Shown here in pieces: positions 38,849 through 45,669 of a DNA stretch of 64,000 nucleotides. The number at the start of each line of letters is the position of its first letter. The first letter of the stretch is position 1. Location: NCBI RefSeq assembly GCF_023734135.1, contig NZ_AP025730.1, forward strand, positions 2,108,001 to 2,172,000, in the 5' to 3' direction. The DNA comes from Sphaerotilus microaerophilus. Its GTDB lineage: Bacteria > Pseudomonadota > Gammaproteobacteria > Burkholderiales > Burkholderiaceae_C. The notes beneath the pieces were generated by a model that was given only the letters and a program-made list of their open reading frames with translations, was not told the DNA's origin and made no database searches. A program made the position numbers and the translations under genes.

Positions 38849-38898
38849 GTTCCTGCGCAGGCAGGAACTGCCGTCCACACTCACCCCCCTCAAGGGGG
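38849..38898. terminator. Two stem-loops between convergent kinase and narK genes
   Basis: GTTCCTGC-GCAG-GCAGGAAC (38849-38868) is a perfect 8-bp stem, and CCCCC-TCAA-GGGGG (38885-38898) a perfect 5-bp stem. They lie between the convergent ends of the kinase/phosphatase gene and narK. Neither is followed by a T-run on either strand. They may act as bidirectional terminators or be part of a dispersed palindromic repeat that continues to about 38942. Confidence 0.4.
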
Positions 38899-38957
38899 CG
38901 CCACCAGCGGACCGGCAGAGCCGGATCCGCGGCGGCTGCTGGCAGGAACGCAGCACG

Positions 38958-40223
38958 TCAGCGGGCAAAGCTGCGGCTCGCGCTGCTGCTGCCGATGGCG
39001 GCGCCGTGAGTGGCGTCGGGGCGGGCGCGCCCGCCTTTCTCTGCCCAGGTGCGCGTCCAGCGGATCTGCACCAGCCGCAGCATGGCGAGCATGGCCAGGG
39101 CCAGCACCGCGAAGGCCACGAAGCCCCAGAGGTAGGTGCCGGCGTACTGCTTGGACAGGCCCATCGCGTTGGGCAGGAAGCCGCCGCCCAGCGCGCCGAC
39201 CTCGCCGATCATCGAGCCCGCCACCGCGGTGGCCAGTGGCCAGCGCAGCGGCACCAGCTGGAACAGCGCGCCGTTGCCGGCACCCAGCGCCGCAAAGCAC
39301 AGCATGAACAGCAGCGTGGTTGCCGCCAGCGAGGTGCCGGCAAAGCCGCAGAGCACCAGCGTGGCGGCCACCAGCACCAGCACGCCGCTGAGCGTGTTGA
39401 TGCCGCCCACGCGGTCGGAGATGGCGCCGCCCACCACCCGTACGCCCGAGCCCATCAGCGTGGCCAGCATGGTGAGCTGGCCGGCCTCGACCTTGGTGAC
39501 CTTGAACTGGTCGTAGAAGTAGGTCGGCAGGAAGCTCGCCAGGCCGATGAAGCCGCCGAAGGTGACGATGTAGATCAGGCTGAAGGCCCAGCCGTCCTTC
39601 TCGAACAGGCAGGCGATGTGTTCCCGGAAGGACTGGTGCTCGCGGTCCGGCGGCTCCTTGGCGGCAAACCACATCACCGCCATTGGCAGCAGCATCGTCA
39701 GCGCGGCCAGGCCGTAGACGGTCTGCCAGCCGAACTTCATCGCCAGCGGCGGCGCGAACAGCACCGCCAGCACCGTGCCGGAGTTGCCGGCCCCGGCGAT
39801 GCCCATGGCCAGGCCCTTGTACTTGGGCGGGAACCAGCCCGAGCCCAGGCTCAGTGCCACGCCGAAGCTGGCCCCGGCGATGCCCAGCAGCACGCCCATC
39901 GCCAGCACGCGGTCGTAGCTGTCGACGAAGAAGTAGCCAAAGGCCAGCGCGCCGATGATCAGGCCCATCTCCACCATCGCCGCGTTCTTGCGGCCGATGT
40001 ACTGCGAGAGCACGCCCAGCGGGAAGCGCATCAGCGCCCCGGCCAGGATGGGCACCGAGATCATGAAGCCCTTCTGCGCCGGGGTGAGCTGGTAGGTCTC
40101 GCTGATGAAGGGGCCCATCGCGCCGTTGAGCACCCAGATCGCGAAGCAGAAGTCGAAGTAGAGGAAGGACGCCAGCAGCGTGGGCCAGTGTCCGGAGCGC
40201 AGGAAGGTCTTGAAGCCAGCCAT
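38958..40223 (-). CDS. NarK/NasA-type MFS nitrate transporter
   Basis: 421-residue major facilitator transporter with about 12 membrane helices that brings nitrate (and possibly nitrite) into the cell. Two nitrate-signature regions are present: GIAGAGNSGTVLAVLFAP and GEVGALGGGFLPN. The RFPLGVLSQYIGRKNAA loop is also typical. ATG 40223 starts MAGFKTFLRSGHWP, usual for the family. No Shine-Dalgarno is visible; the 25 bases before it carry the ANTAR-type hairpin, so translation or leader folding may be regulated. The gene is divergent from its likely regulator at 40626 and convergent with the kinase gene. Confidence 0.92.
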   Translation of the reverse strand: MAGFKTFLRSGHWPTLLASFLYFDFCFAIWVLNGAMGPFISETYQLTPAQKGFMISVPILAGALMRFPLGVLSQYIGRKNAAMVEMGLIIGALAFGYFFVDSYDRVLAMGVLLGIAGASFGVALSLGSGWFPPKYKGLAMGIAGAGNSGTVLAVLFAPPLAMKFGWQTVYGLAALTMLLPMAVMWFAAKEPPDREHQSFREHIACLFEKDGWAFSLIYIVTFGGFIGLASFLPTYFYDQFKVTKVEAGQLTMLATLMGSGVRVVGGAISDRVGGINTLSGVLVLVAATLVLCGFAGTSLAATTLLFMLCFAALGAGNGALFQLVPLRWPLATAVAGSMIGEVGALGGGFLPNAMGLSKQYAGTYLWGFVAFAVLALAMLAMLRLVQIRWTRTWAEKGGRARPDATHGAAIGSSSASRSFAR

Positions 40224-40247
40224 GGGGGGTACGGGAGGTGGGCTGCC

Positions 40248-40277
40248 CGCCGCCGTTGGCGCCTCGCAGGAGGCACC
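40248..40277 (-). promoter_or_regulatory. Candidate ANTAR hairpin and competing stem in the narK leader
   Basis: The 15-mer found in the nirB leader recurs exactly at 40248-40262 on the minus strand, again presenting the hexaloop AACGGC on a 4-bp stem. Its left arm also pairs upstream: GGTGCCTC-CTGC-GAGGCGCC (40258-40277) is an 8-bp stem with one G-U pair. The two structures share bases and cannot coexist, the usual logic of a leader switch. The element ends 25 bases before the narK ATG. Confidence 0.55.
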
Positions 40278-40419
40278 CGGGCGACCGGAAGCGGTCAAAG
40301 GGGAGGGCGGCACGCCGGCACCGGGCCGGCCAGGCAGGGGGGCGGTGCCACGTCGGCGTGCACCGGGTCGGCCGCCCAGGGGGCCGACGCGAGCGCTGCG
40401 CTGCGCTCAACCAGCCTAC

Positions 40420-40435
40420 TGCAAGACTCGCGCCA
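40420..40435 (-). promoter_or_regulatory. Sigma-54-type promoter of narK
   Basis: The minus strand reads TGGCGCGAGTCTTGCA, one mismatch from TGGCACG-N4-TTGCA, with GG and GC exactly ten bases apart. The predicted start is near 40409, giving a leader of about 185 bases. Two TGCACC half-sites at 40529-40534 and 40551-40556 lie 120-145 bases upstream; the first continues into a degenerate NtrC-like palindrome. Confidence 0.75.
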
Positions 40436-40464
40436 TGGTGAGGTGGCCGATCCGGCGGATGCGA

Positions 40465-40522
40465 CCGGCCGCGCGGCCGCGCGGAAACGTGAAGCGCCCG
40501 GCCGCGCGGACGCGCGGAAACG
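40465..40522. repeat. 25-bp direct repeat, two copies 33 bp apart
   Basis: Copies at 40465-40489 and 40498-40522 match in 24 of 25 bases and end in GCGCGGAAACG. They sit between the narK sigma-54 promoter and the start of the ANTAR regulator gene. The helical spacing (about three turns) would suit a protein binding side by side, but no known operator is recognised. Confidence 0.75.
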
Positions 40523-40625
40523 GGCCGCTGCACCGTCCGGGGGCGTGTGCTGCACCGGGTTGGCCCGCCCTGTGCTTGTCTGGGGAAATCCCTCCGATGC
40601 CGCGCAGCAGGAAAGCGCTCCCACC

Positions 40626-41885
40626 ATGATCCAGGTCCTCGTCGTCGCCCCCTCGTCCCCGGATGTGCCCAGCCTGGTCGACGACCTTGAAGCGATGGGC
40701 TACGGCGTCTGTGCCCGCTGCCCATGCACCGAGATGGTTCGCGAGGCGGTGCGCCATGCACCGGATGTGGTGCTGGTCTGGGAGCCCCAGCCCGACGAGG
40801 CCCTGTTCCAGGCGCTGGCGTGGTTGGCCGCCGCGGCGCCGCTGCCGGTGCTGGTGTTCACCAGCGACGTGCGCGCCGAGTCGATGGAGCGCAGCCTGGC
40901 GGTGGGCGTCGATGCCTGGGAGGTCAATGGCTATGCGGCGTCGCGCCTGCGCGCGCTGCTGCAGTACACGCTGGCCCGCTCGCGCCACACCCGGCGCCTG
41001 CAGGAGGAGTTGCAGACGCTGCGGCGGCGTTTCGAGGAGCGCAAGCTGGTCGACCGCGCCAAGGGCATTCTGATGGCGTCGCGCCAGGTCGGCGAGGAAG
41101 AGGCCTTCCGCCTGCTGCGCTCGGCCTCGATGCACGCCAAGCAGCGCATCGGCCAGGTGTCGCAGCAGCTCATCGACGCGGCGCAGTACGCCGAGGCCAT
41201 CAACCGCGCCGGGCGGCTGCGCATGCTGTCGCAGCGCATCGTCAAGCTCTACGCGTTGCTGGTGGCCGGGGTGGAGCAGGCCGCCTCGCGGGCGCTGCTG
41301 GCCGATTCGCGCCAGCAGGGCGAGGCGATCTTCCTGGCGCTGGACAAGGGCCTGTCGCGCCCGACCTTCGGGGACCTGCTCGATGCCGCGGCCGGCAGCT
41401 GGTCGGCGCTGCGGGGCCTGCTCGACGCGCCGGTGCTGGCCGAGACGCTGGCGCAGGTGCATCGCCTGGGCGAGGCGCTGCTGGTGCAGGCCGAGCGGCT
41501 CACCGCCGCGGTGGCGGCCACCGGGCACGGGCCGGGGCTGCAGGTCATCAACGTCGCCGGGCGCCAGCGCATGCTGGCCCAGCGCTACGCCCAGCAGGTC
41601 CTGCTGGGCCAGTTGCTGCCCGGTCCGGCACCGGGGCGGGAGGAGGTGGCGCAGGACTTCGAGCGCGGGCTGGCCTACCTGAACGGGCTGCCGCTGAGCA
41701 CGGCCGCGATCCGCGACGACCTGGCCGCAGCACAGCAGGCCTGGGAGCGCATGCGCGCCGGTGCGGTCCACGCGGACCAGGCCGAGGGATGGGTCGCCCT
41801 GGCCGGGGCGAGCGAGGAGCTGCTGGAACGCTTCGACCGCCTCACCGGCGCCTACGAGCGCAGCATGCAGCTGCTCACCGGCTGA
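40626..41885 (+). CDS. Nitrate-responsive ANTAR antiterminator with receiver-like and PilJ/NarX-like domains
   Basis: 419-residue cytoplasmic regulator. Residues 1-120 form a receiver-like fold, but the phospho-acceptor position reads VLVWEPQP with no Asp, so it is a pseudo-receiver as in AmiR. Residues about 131-187 are an ANTAR RNA-binding domain (RKLVDRAKGILMASRQVGEE, then EAFRLLRSASM). The rest contains two PilJ/NarX-type P-box-like repeats, INRAGRLRMLSQRIVKLYALL and INVAGRQRMLAQRYAQQVLL, the element that binds nitrate in NarX. No transmembrane segment is seen. I infer it senses cytoplasmic nitrate and promotes read-through of the narK and nirB leaders. ATG 40626 is preceded by AGGAAAG. 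Confidence 0.85.
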   Translation: MIQVLVVAPSSPDVPSLVDDLEAMGYGVCARCPCTEMVREAVRHAPDVVLVWEPQPDEALFQALAWLAAAAPLPVLVFTSDVRAESMERSLAVGVDAWEVNGYAASRLRALLQYTLARSRHTRRLQEELQTLRRRFEERKLVDRAKGILMASRQVGEEEAFRLLRSASMHAKQRIGQVSQQLIDAAQYAEAINRAGRLRMLSQRIVKLYALLVAGVEQAASRALLADSRQQGEAIFLALDKGLSRPTFGDLLDAAAGSWSALRGLLDAPVLAETLAQVHRLGEALLVQAERLTAAVAATGHGPGLQVINVAGRQRMLAQRYAQQVLLGQLLPGPAPGREEVAQDFERGLAYLNGLPLSTAAIRDDLAAAQQAWERMRAGAVHADQAEGWVALAGASEELLERFDRLTGAYERSMQLLTG

Positions 41886-42110
41886 TCTGAACCGGCCGCA
41901 CGGCAGCCGCTGGGGCGACTGGGGTGACTTGGTGCTGGCGGGCGCCACCGCATCCGCGGGGTCGGGCCGTGACAGCGGTGTGTGACAGGGTGCACGGACG
42001 TGCCCGAGGCGGGCCGGGCGGGCTGCGTATCATGCCGAGGCTTTTGCCTCGTTCCGGTGCGTCTTCGGCGACGCGGGCACGGGGCTCCCGCGACCCAGCC
42101 GGTGACCAGC

Positions 42111-43118
42111 ATGTCCGAACCCACCAATCCCCTCGTGCCCGATGTCGTCCTGCAGGGCCTGCTGCAGCTCGTGCAGGCGCATGGCGGCATGGTGTCGGTC
42201 AAGGAGGCAGCCAGTGGCCGCTACCTCTGGGCCAATGACCCGATGCTGCAGGTGCTGGGCGTGCCGGTGGACCGGCTCGTCGGCCATACCGACCTGGAGG
42301 TGCTGCCGCTGGCCGATGCCAGCTCGGTGCGCGCAGCCGACCAGCGTGCCCTGGGCGGCGGTGGGGTGGTCACGGGTGAGCAGCGCTTCGAGCGCCAGGG
42401 CCAGCGGCAGGACTACCGCACCTGGCGCTGCGTGCTGCCGGCAGCCGGTGGCCAGGGCCCCGGGCACCTGCTCAGCCTGTGGTGGAACGACACACCCGCC
42501 CGCCAGAGTGCCCAGCAGCTGCAGCAGGCGCTGGCCCAGATCGAGCGCCAGCACGGGGCGATGGAGCAGATGCGCCGACAGCAGGCCGAGGGCATCGACC
42601 GGCCGAGCGAGCTGTTCCGCCGCGAGCACTTCGAGGAGCATCTGCGGCGCGAGGTGGCACTGTCCCTGCGCGAGCAGCGTGAGTTCGCGCTGGTACTGAT
42701 GGCGGTGGACCGCTTCGAGGAGTTGCGCAGCCGCCAGGGCGATGCGGCGGTGAAGCGGGTGGCCGAGAGCATCGCCCAGCTCATGCGCAGCAACACCCGG
42801 GCGATGGACGTGCTGGCGCAGCTGGGCGAGGACCGCTTCGCGATCCTGTTGTCCGGCGTGGGCCTGGCCACCGCCTACAACCGCATGGAGCAGCTGCGCC
42901 GTGCCTGCACCAGCCAGCTGGTGGTGGTGGAGGGGCGCAGCTTCAACTTCGAGATGTCGGTGGGCCTGGCCGGCTTCCCGCACACCGCAGAGACGCTCGA
43001 CGACCTCAGCCAGGCCGCGATCCGCGCGCTGCAGGATGCCCGCAAGCGCGGTGGCAGCCGGGTGACGCTGGCGCCAATCCGCCTGGGCGACGGCAGCATG
43101 ACGGGCCAGGCGGCCTGA
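42111..43118 (+). CDS. PAS-GGDEF protein with degenerate active site
   Basis: 335-residue protein. The N-terminal PAS-like domain (GGMVSVKEAASGRYLWAND, then LGVPVDRLVGHTDLEVLP) is joined by a helical linker to a GGDEF-fold domain. The catalytic motif reads GEDRF where diguanylate cyclases have GGDEF, and the flanks fit (LAQLGEDRFAILLSG). Activity in making cyclic di-GMP is therefore uncertain; it could be a sensor or a divergent cyclase. ATG 42111 begins a methionine followed by SEPTNP. A 225-base gap separates it from the ANTAR gene; I see no clear promoter there, and the link to nitrate is only proximity. Confidence 0.78.
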   Translation: MSEPTNPLVPDVVLQGLLQLVQAHGGMVSVKEAASGRYLWANDPMLQVLGVPVDRLVGHTDLEVLPLADASSVRAADQRALGGGGVVTGEQRFERQGQRQDYRTWRCVLPAAGGQGPGHLLSLWWNDTPARQSAQQLQQALAQIERQHGAMEQMRRQQAEGIDRPSELFRREHFEEHLRREVALSLREQREFALVLMAVDRFEELRSRQGDAAVKRVAESIAQLMRSNTRAMDVLAQLGEDRFAILLSGVGLATAYNRMEQLRRACTSQLVVVEGRSFNFEMSVGLAGFPHTAETLDDLSQAAIRALQDARKRGGSRVTLAPIRLGDGSMTGQAA

Positions 43119-43149
43119 ACCGGCCGCGGACCGGGCTGCGGGTGGTTGT

Positions 43150-43965
43150 TCAGCCCCGCAGGGCCTTGTTCAGCATGTAGGCCGCCAGGCCGTAGAGCAC
43201 CAGCGCGAAGACGCGCTTGAGCTGCGCCACGTTCATCGCGTGCGCGGTGTGCGCGCCCAGCGGGGCGGTGAGCACGCTGGCGCTGGCGATCACGCCGAGT
43301 GCGGGCAGCCAGAGGTAGCCGAGCGCGCCGGGCAGGCCGGTGTCGAGCGACCAGCCGCCGATCACGTAGCCGACCGTGCTGGCCAGCGCGATCGGGAAGC
43401 CCAGCGCCGCCGAGGTGGCCACCGCATTGTGGATCGCGACGTTGCACCAGGTCATGAAGGGCACGGAGATGAAGCCGCCGCCCGCGCCGACCAGCCCGGA
43501 GATGAAGCCGATCACGCTGCCCGCGGCCACGCGGCCGGCCGCACCGGGCATCTGCCGGGTCGGCTTGGGCTTCTTGTCCAGCAGCATCTGGGTGGCCGAG
43601 AAGGCCACGAACAGACCGAACACCAGCGCCAGCGCCTGGCCCTTGAGCAGCGCGAAGACGCCGGCCCCGGCGACCAGGCTGCCGATCACGATGCCCGGCG
43701 CCAGCGTGCGCACCAGGTCCCAGCGCACCGCGCCGCGGCGGTGGTGTGCCCGCACGCTCGACAGCGAGGTGAAGAGGATGGTCGACATCGAGGTGGCGAT
43801 CGCCATCTTCACGCCCAGCCCGGCGCCGATGCCGCGCGTATCGAGGATCAGCGTGATGAAGGGCACCATCAGCATGCCCCCGCCGATGCCCAGCAGGCCA
43901 GCAAGGAAGCCGGTGCAGCTGCCCAGCAGCAGCAGTTCGGCGATCAGGGTGAGGTCGAAATTCAT
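43150..43965 (-). CDS. TauE/SafE-family membrane permease
   Basis: 271-residue membrane protein with about eight predicted helices in two repeats, each with the family glycine motif (GFLAGLLGIGGGMLMVPF and GFISGLVGAGGGFISVPF). TauE/SafE proteins export sulfite, sulfoacetate or related organosulfur anions, but most members are uncharacterised. Its start overlaps the stop of the EVE-domain gene (ATGA), so they are an operon. No substrate can be assigned. Confidence 0.87.
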   Translation of the reverse strand: MNFDLTLIAELLLLGSCTGFLAGLLGIGGGMLMVPFITLILDTRGIGAGLGVKMAIATSMSTILFTSLSSVRAHHRRGAVRWDLVRTLAPGIVIGSLVAGAGVFALLKGQALALVFGLFVAFSATQMLLDKKPKPTRQMPGAAGRVAAGSVIGFISGLVGAGGGFISVPFMTWCNVAIHNAVATSAALGFPIALASTVGYVIGGWSLDTGLPGALGYLWLPALGVIASASVLTAPLGAHTAHAMNVAQLKRVFALVLYGLAAYMLNKALRG

Positions 43966-44501
43966 GCGGGTTCAGTCACGCCCAGCAGCGCCAGCACGGC
44001 CTGCCACTCGGCGAGGGTCACGGGGGTGATGGACAGGCGGTTGCCGGGGCGCAGCAGTGCCATGCCGGCCAGCTCGGGGTGGCTGCGCAGCTCGGCCAGG
44101 CCGAGCTGGCGGGTCCGGCGGACGAAGCGCACGTCCACATGCAGCCAGCGCGGGGCGGCTGGCGAGGCCTTGGGGTCAAAGTACGGGCTGGCTGCGTCAA
44201 ACTGCGTGGCATCCGGGTAGGCCGGCGAGGCCACCTCGGCCAGGCCGGCGATGCCCGGCTCGGGGCAGGAGGAGTGGTAGTACAGCACCCCGTCGCCGAT
44301 GCGCATCGCGTCGCGCATGAAGTTGCGTGCCTGGTAGTTGCGCACGCCGGTCCAGGCCACCGTCTGGCCGGGCAGGCGGGCGAGCTCGTCGATCGAGCAC
44401 TCGTCCGGCTCGATCTTCATCAGCCAGTGCCGCGGCTCGACGACGCGGTCATCGTCGCCGTCGCAGGGAAGGGGGGAGGGGAAGGGAGAGGGGGATGCCA
44501 C
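43962..44501 (-). CDS. EVE-domain protein
   Basis: EVE (PUA-superfamily) proteins bind modified bases in nucleic acids. The domain begins RHWLMKIEPDECSIDELARL and contains WTGVRNYQARNFMRDAMRIG and YYHSSCPEPGIAGLAEV. The start is uncertain. ATG 44420 lies inside the first conserved strand, so I prefer the GTG at 44501, which adds a Pro/Ser-rich leader; the next ATG up (44555) falls in the 6S RNA. Conserved linkage with zapA and 6S RNA in Burkholderiales is recalled, not tested. Confidence 0.78.
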   Translation of the reverse strand: MASPSPFPSPLPCDGDDDRVVEPRHWLMKIEPDECSIDELARLPGQTVAWTGVRNYQARNFMRDAMRIGDGVLYYHSSCPEPGIAGLAEVASPAYPDATQFDAASPYFDPKASPAAPRWLHVDVRFVRRTRQLGLAELRSHPELAGMALLRPGNRLSITPVTLAEWQAVLALLGVTEPA

Positions 44502-44527
44502 AGGCGGTGGATTGTGGCAAAGGAAAA

Positions 44528-44705
44528 GGTGTCCACCGCGAACCGAAGGCCGCATTCCTGAACCCAGGGGATTCAGGGGGGCAAGGTCAACCTGACTTCG
44601 GGTTCATCTGACGCGAGACGATCACACCAGCCAGGTGATGTTCCAAGCCCAGGCTCGCGAGAGCATCGGTTCAAGGAACTAAAAACCTCCGCGGACGCAG
44701 TGGAC
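44528..44705 (-). ncRNA. ssrS: 6S RNA
   Basis: 6S RNA mimics an open promoter and sequesters sigma-70 RNA polymerase in stationary phase. Downstream of zapA, its usual neighbour, the minus strand has the terminal closing stem: GTCCACTGCG at the 5' end (from 44705) pairs with CGCGGTGGAC at the 3' end (44531-44540). The conserved 5' side of the central bubble reads CCTTGAACCGATG, close to the E. coli CCCTGAGCCGATA. Length is about 178 nucleotides. A -10 box TAGAAT (44712-44717) ends 6 bases before the predicted start. The exact 3' end is estimated. Confidence 0.82.
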
Positions 44706-44711
44706 GAGGCC

Positions 44712-44736
44712 ATTCTAGACGTCCCCAAAGCCCTCA
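44712..44736 (-). promoter_or_regulatory. Promoter of 6S RNA
   Basis: A TAGAAT hexamer (complement of 44712-44717) sits 6 bases before the predicted 6S start. A TTGCTC lies 19 bases upstream, overlapping the zapA stop codon; this spacing is long, so the -35 assignment is weak. Confidence 0.5.
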
Positions 44737-45057
44737 GAGCAACTGTCCGTCTCCGCCGAGTGCGGCATCCACACGGCGCACCAGGCCTTCCACGTCGATG
44801 CTGCAGGGCGTGCCCTGCGAGGCCGCTGCCGCTGGCGCTGCGGCGGGCGCGGCGCTGCCGCGTTCGGCCAGCGCGTAGGCCAGGTTGAGTGCGGCCAGCA
44901 CGGCGATGCGCTCGCGCGCCTTGACCTTGCCGGCGTCGCGGATGGCGCTCATCTCGCGGTCCACACTGCCCACGGCTTCGAGCAGATCGGTTTCCCGCCC
45001 GTCCGGGCAGGCCAGGATGTAGGTCTGGCCCATGATGGCCACTTCGAGCTGCTTCAC
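44734..45057 (-). CDS. zapA: Cell division protein ZapA
   Basis: ZapA binds FtsZ and promotes bundling of the Z-ring at midcell. The 107-residue protein has the family N-terminus (KQLEVAIMGQTYILACPDGR) and the coiled-coil helix (REMSAIRDAGKVKARERIAV, then LAALNLAYAL). A short Ala/Pro-rich insert precedes the C-terminus. The ATG overlaps the stop of the upstream coiled-coil gene (4 bases). The next unit downstream is 6S RNA, the classic arrangement. Confidence 0.9.
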   Translation of the reverse strand: MKQLEVAIMGQTYILACPDGRETDLLEAVGSVDREMSAIRDAGKVKARERIAVLAALNLAYALAERGSAAPAAAPAAAASQGTPCSIDVEGLVRRVDAALGGDGQLL

Positions 45058-45290
45058 AGGCCACCTCCGGATGTCGTGTTGCGCTCGTGCGCATCCACCT
45101 CGCCCACCGGCAGGCGTTCGATCAGGGCGTCGATGCGGCTGCGCGCCGCGGCCAGGCGAGAGCGCAGGTTGTCGCGTTCGGCCGCGACCGTGGCGAGTTG
45201 CTGTTCGAGCAGGGCGTTGGTGCGCTTGAGTTCTTCATGCCGCAGCAGCAGCCGTTCAACCCGGTCGGCGAGGTCTTCGAGTGTGGACAT
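45054..45290 (-). CDS. Small coiled-coil protein, ZapB-like
   Basis: 78-residue protein made almost wholly of a heptad-repeat coiled coil (LEDLADRVERLLLRHEELKR, TNALLEQQLATVAAERDNLR). It precedes and overlaps zapA. The family (TIGR02449-like) is found next to zapA in many beta- and gammaproteobacteria and is thought to be a division accessory like ZapB; direct evidence is limited. Confidence 0.8.
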   Translation of the reverse strand: MSTLEDLADRVERLLLRHEELKRTNALLEQQLATVAAERDNLRSRLAAARSRIDALIERLPVGEVDAHERNTTSGGGL

Positions 45291-45373
45291 TGCGCAGGTA
45301 GGGGGGCGTGTGCAGGGCAGGTCGCCCCGAGCGGGATGATTGTAGTGGGCGGGGTCCGAGGTGATTACAATTC

Positions 45374-45592
45374 ACGCTGTTGGTGCTCGTGCCGGCGTTC
45401 ACGTCGGCACGGTTAAACGGGAAGCAGGAAAGCCGACTCCTCCGGAGAACGCTCAACCTGCGCTGCCCCCGCAACGGTAAGCGGACGGGAGTTCACGCTC
45501 CCTGCCACTGTGCACAAACCACTGGGTCGCATCGCGAACCGGGAAGGTCACAGGGGTTCGTCCGTCAGCCCGGATACCGGCCGACAGGAGGC
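45374..45592 (+). promoter_or_regulatory. Cobalamin riboswitch
   Basis: All conserved parts of the adenosylcobalamin riboswitch are present in order: a GAAGCAGGAAAGCC-like 5' segment, CTGCCCCCGCAACGGTAAGC in the core, GCCACTGTG, CGGGAAGGTCACAGG, and the B12 box GTCAGCCCGGATACCGGCC (45564-45582). It lies upstream of btuB with a likely promoter box TACAAT at 45366-45371. Binding of cobalamin is expected to shut off the btuB-cob cluster. The 5' boundary is approximate. Confidence 0.95.
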
Positions 45593-45613
45593 CGCTGCCG
45601 TTGTGCAGCGGCC
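45590..45613 (+). terminator. Riboswitch expression-platform hairpin
   Basis: GGCCGCTGC-CGTTGT-GCAGCGGCC is a perfect 9-bp stem starting directly after the B12 box, then GTTTCG. The T-run is short, so it could be a terminator or a stem that sequesters the 5' leader of btuB. The left arm begins within reach of the B12 box, allowing exclusive folding. Confidence 0.6.
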
Positions 45614-45669
45614 GTTTCGCGTCGACCTGCGGGGAAGCGGGTGGCGCGCACCATGTCCCTTGGCTCCCG

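Noticed and set aside
38838..40625. A long plus-strand frame continuous with the ANTAR regulator
   Set aside because: It lies opposite narK and reads His/Gln/Arg-rich shadow sequence; the regulator's own domain starts at ATG 40626.
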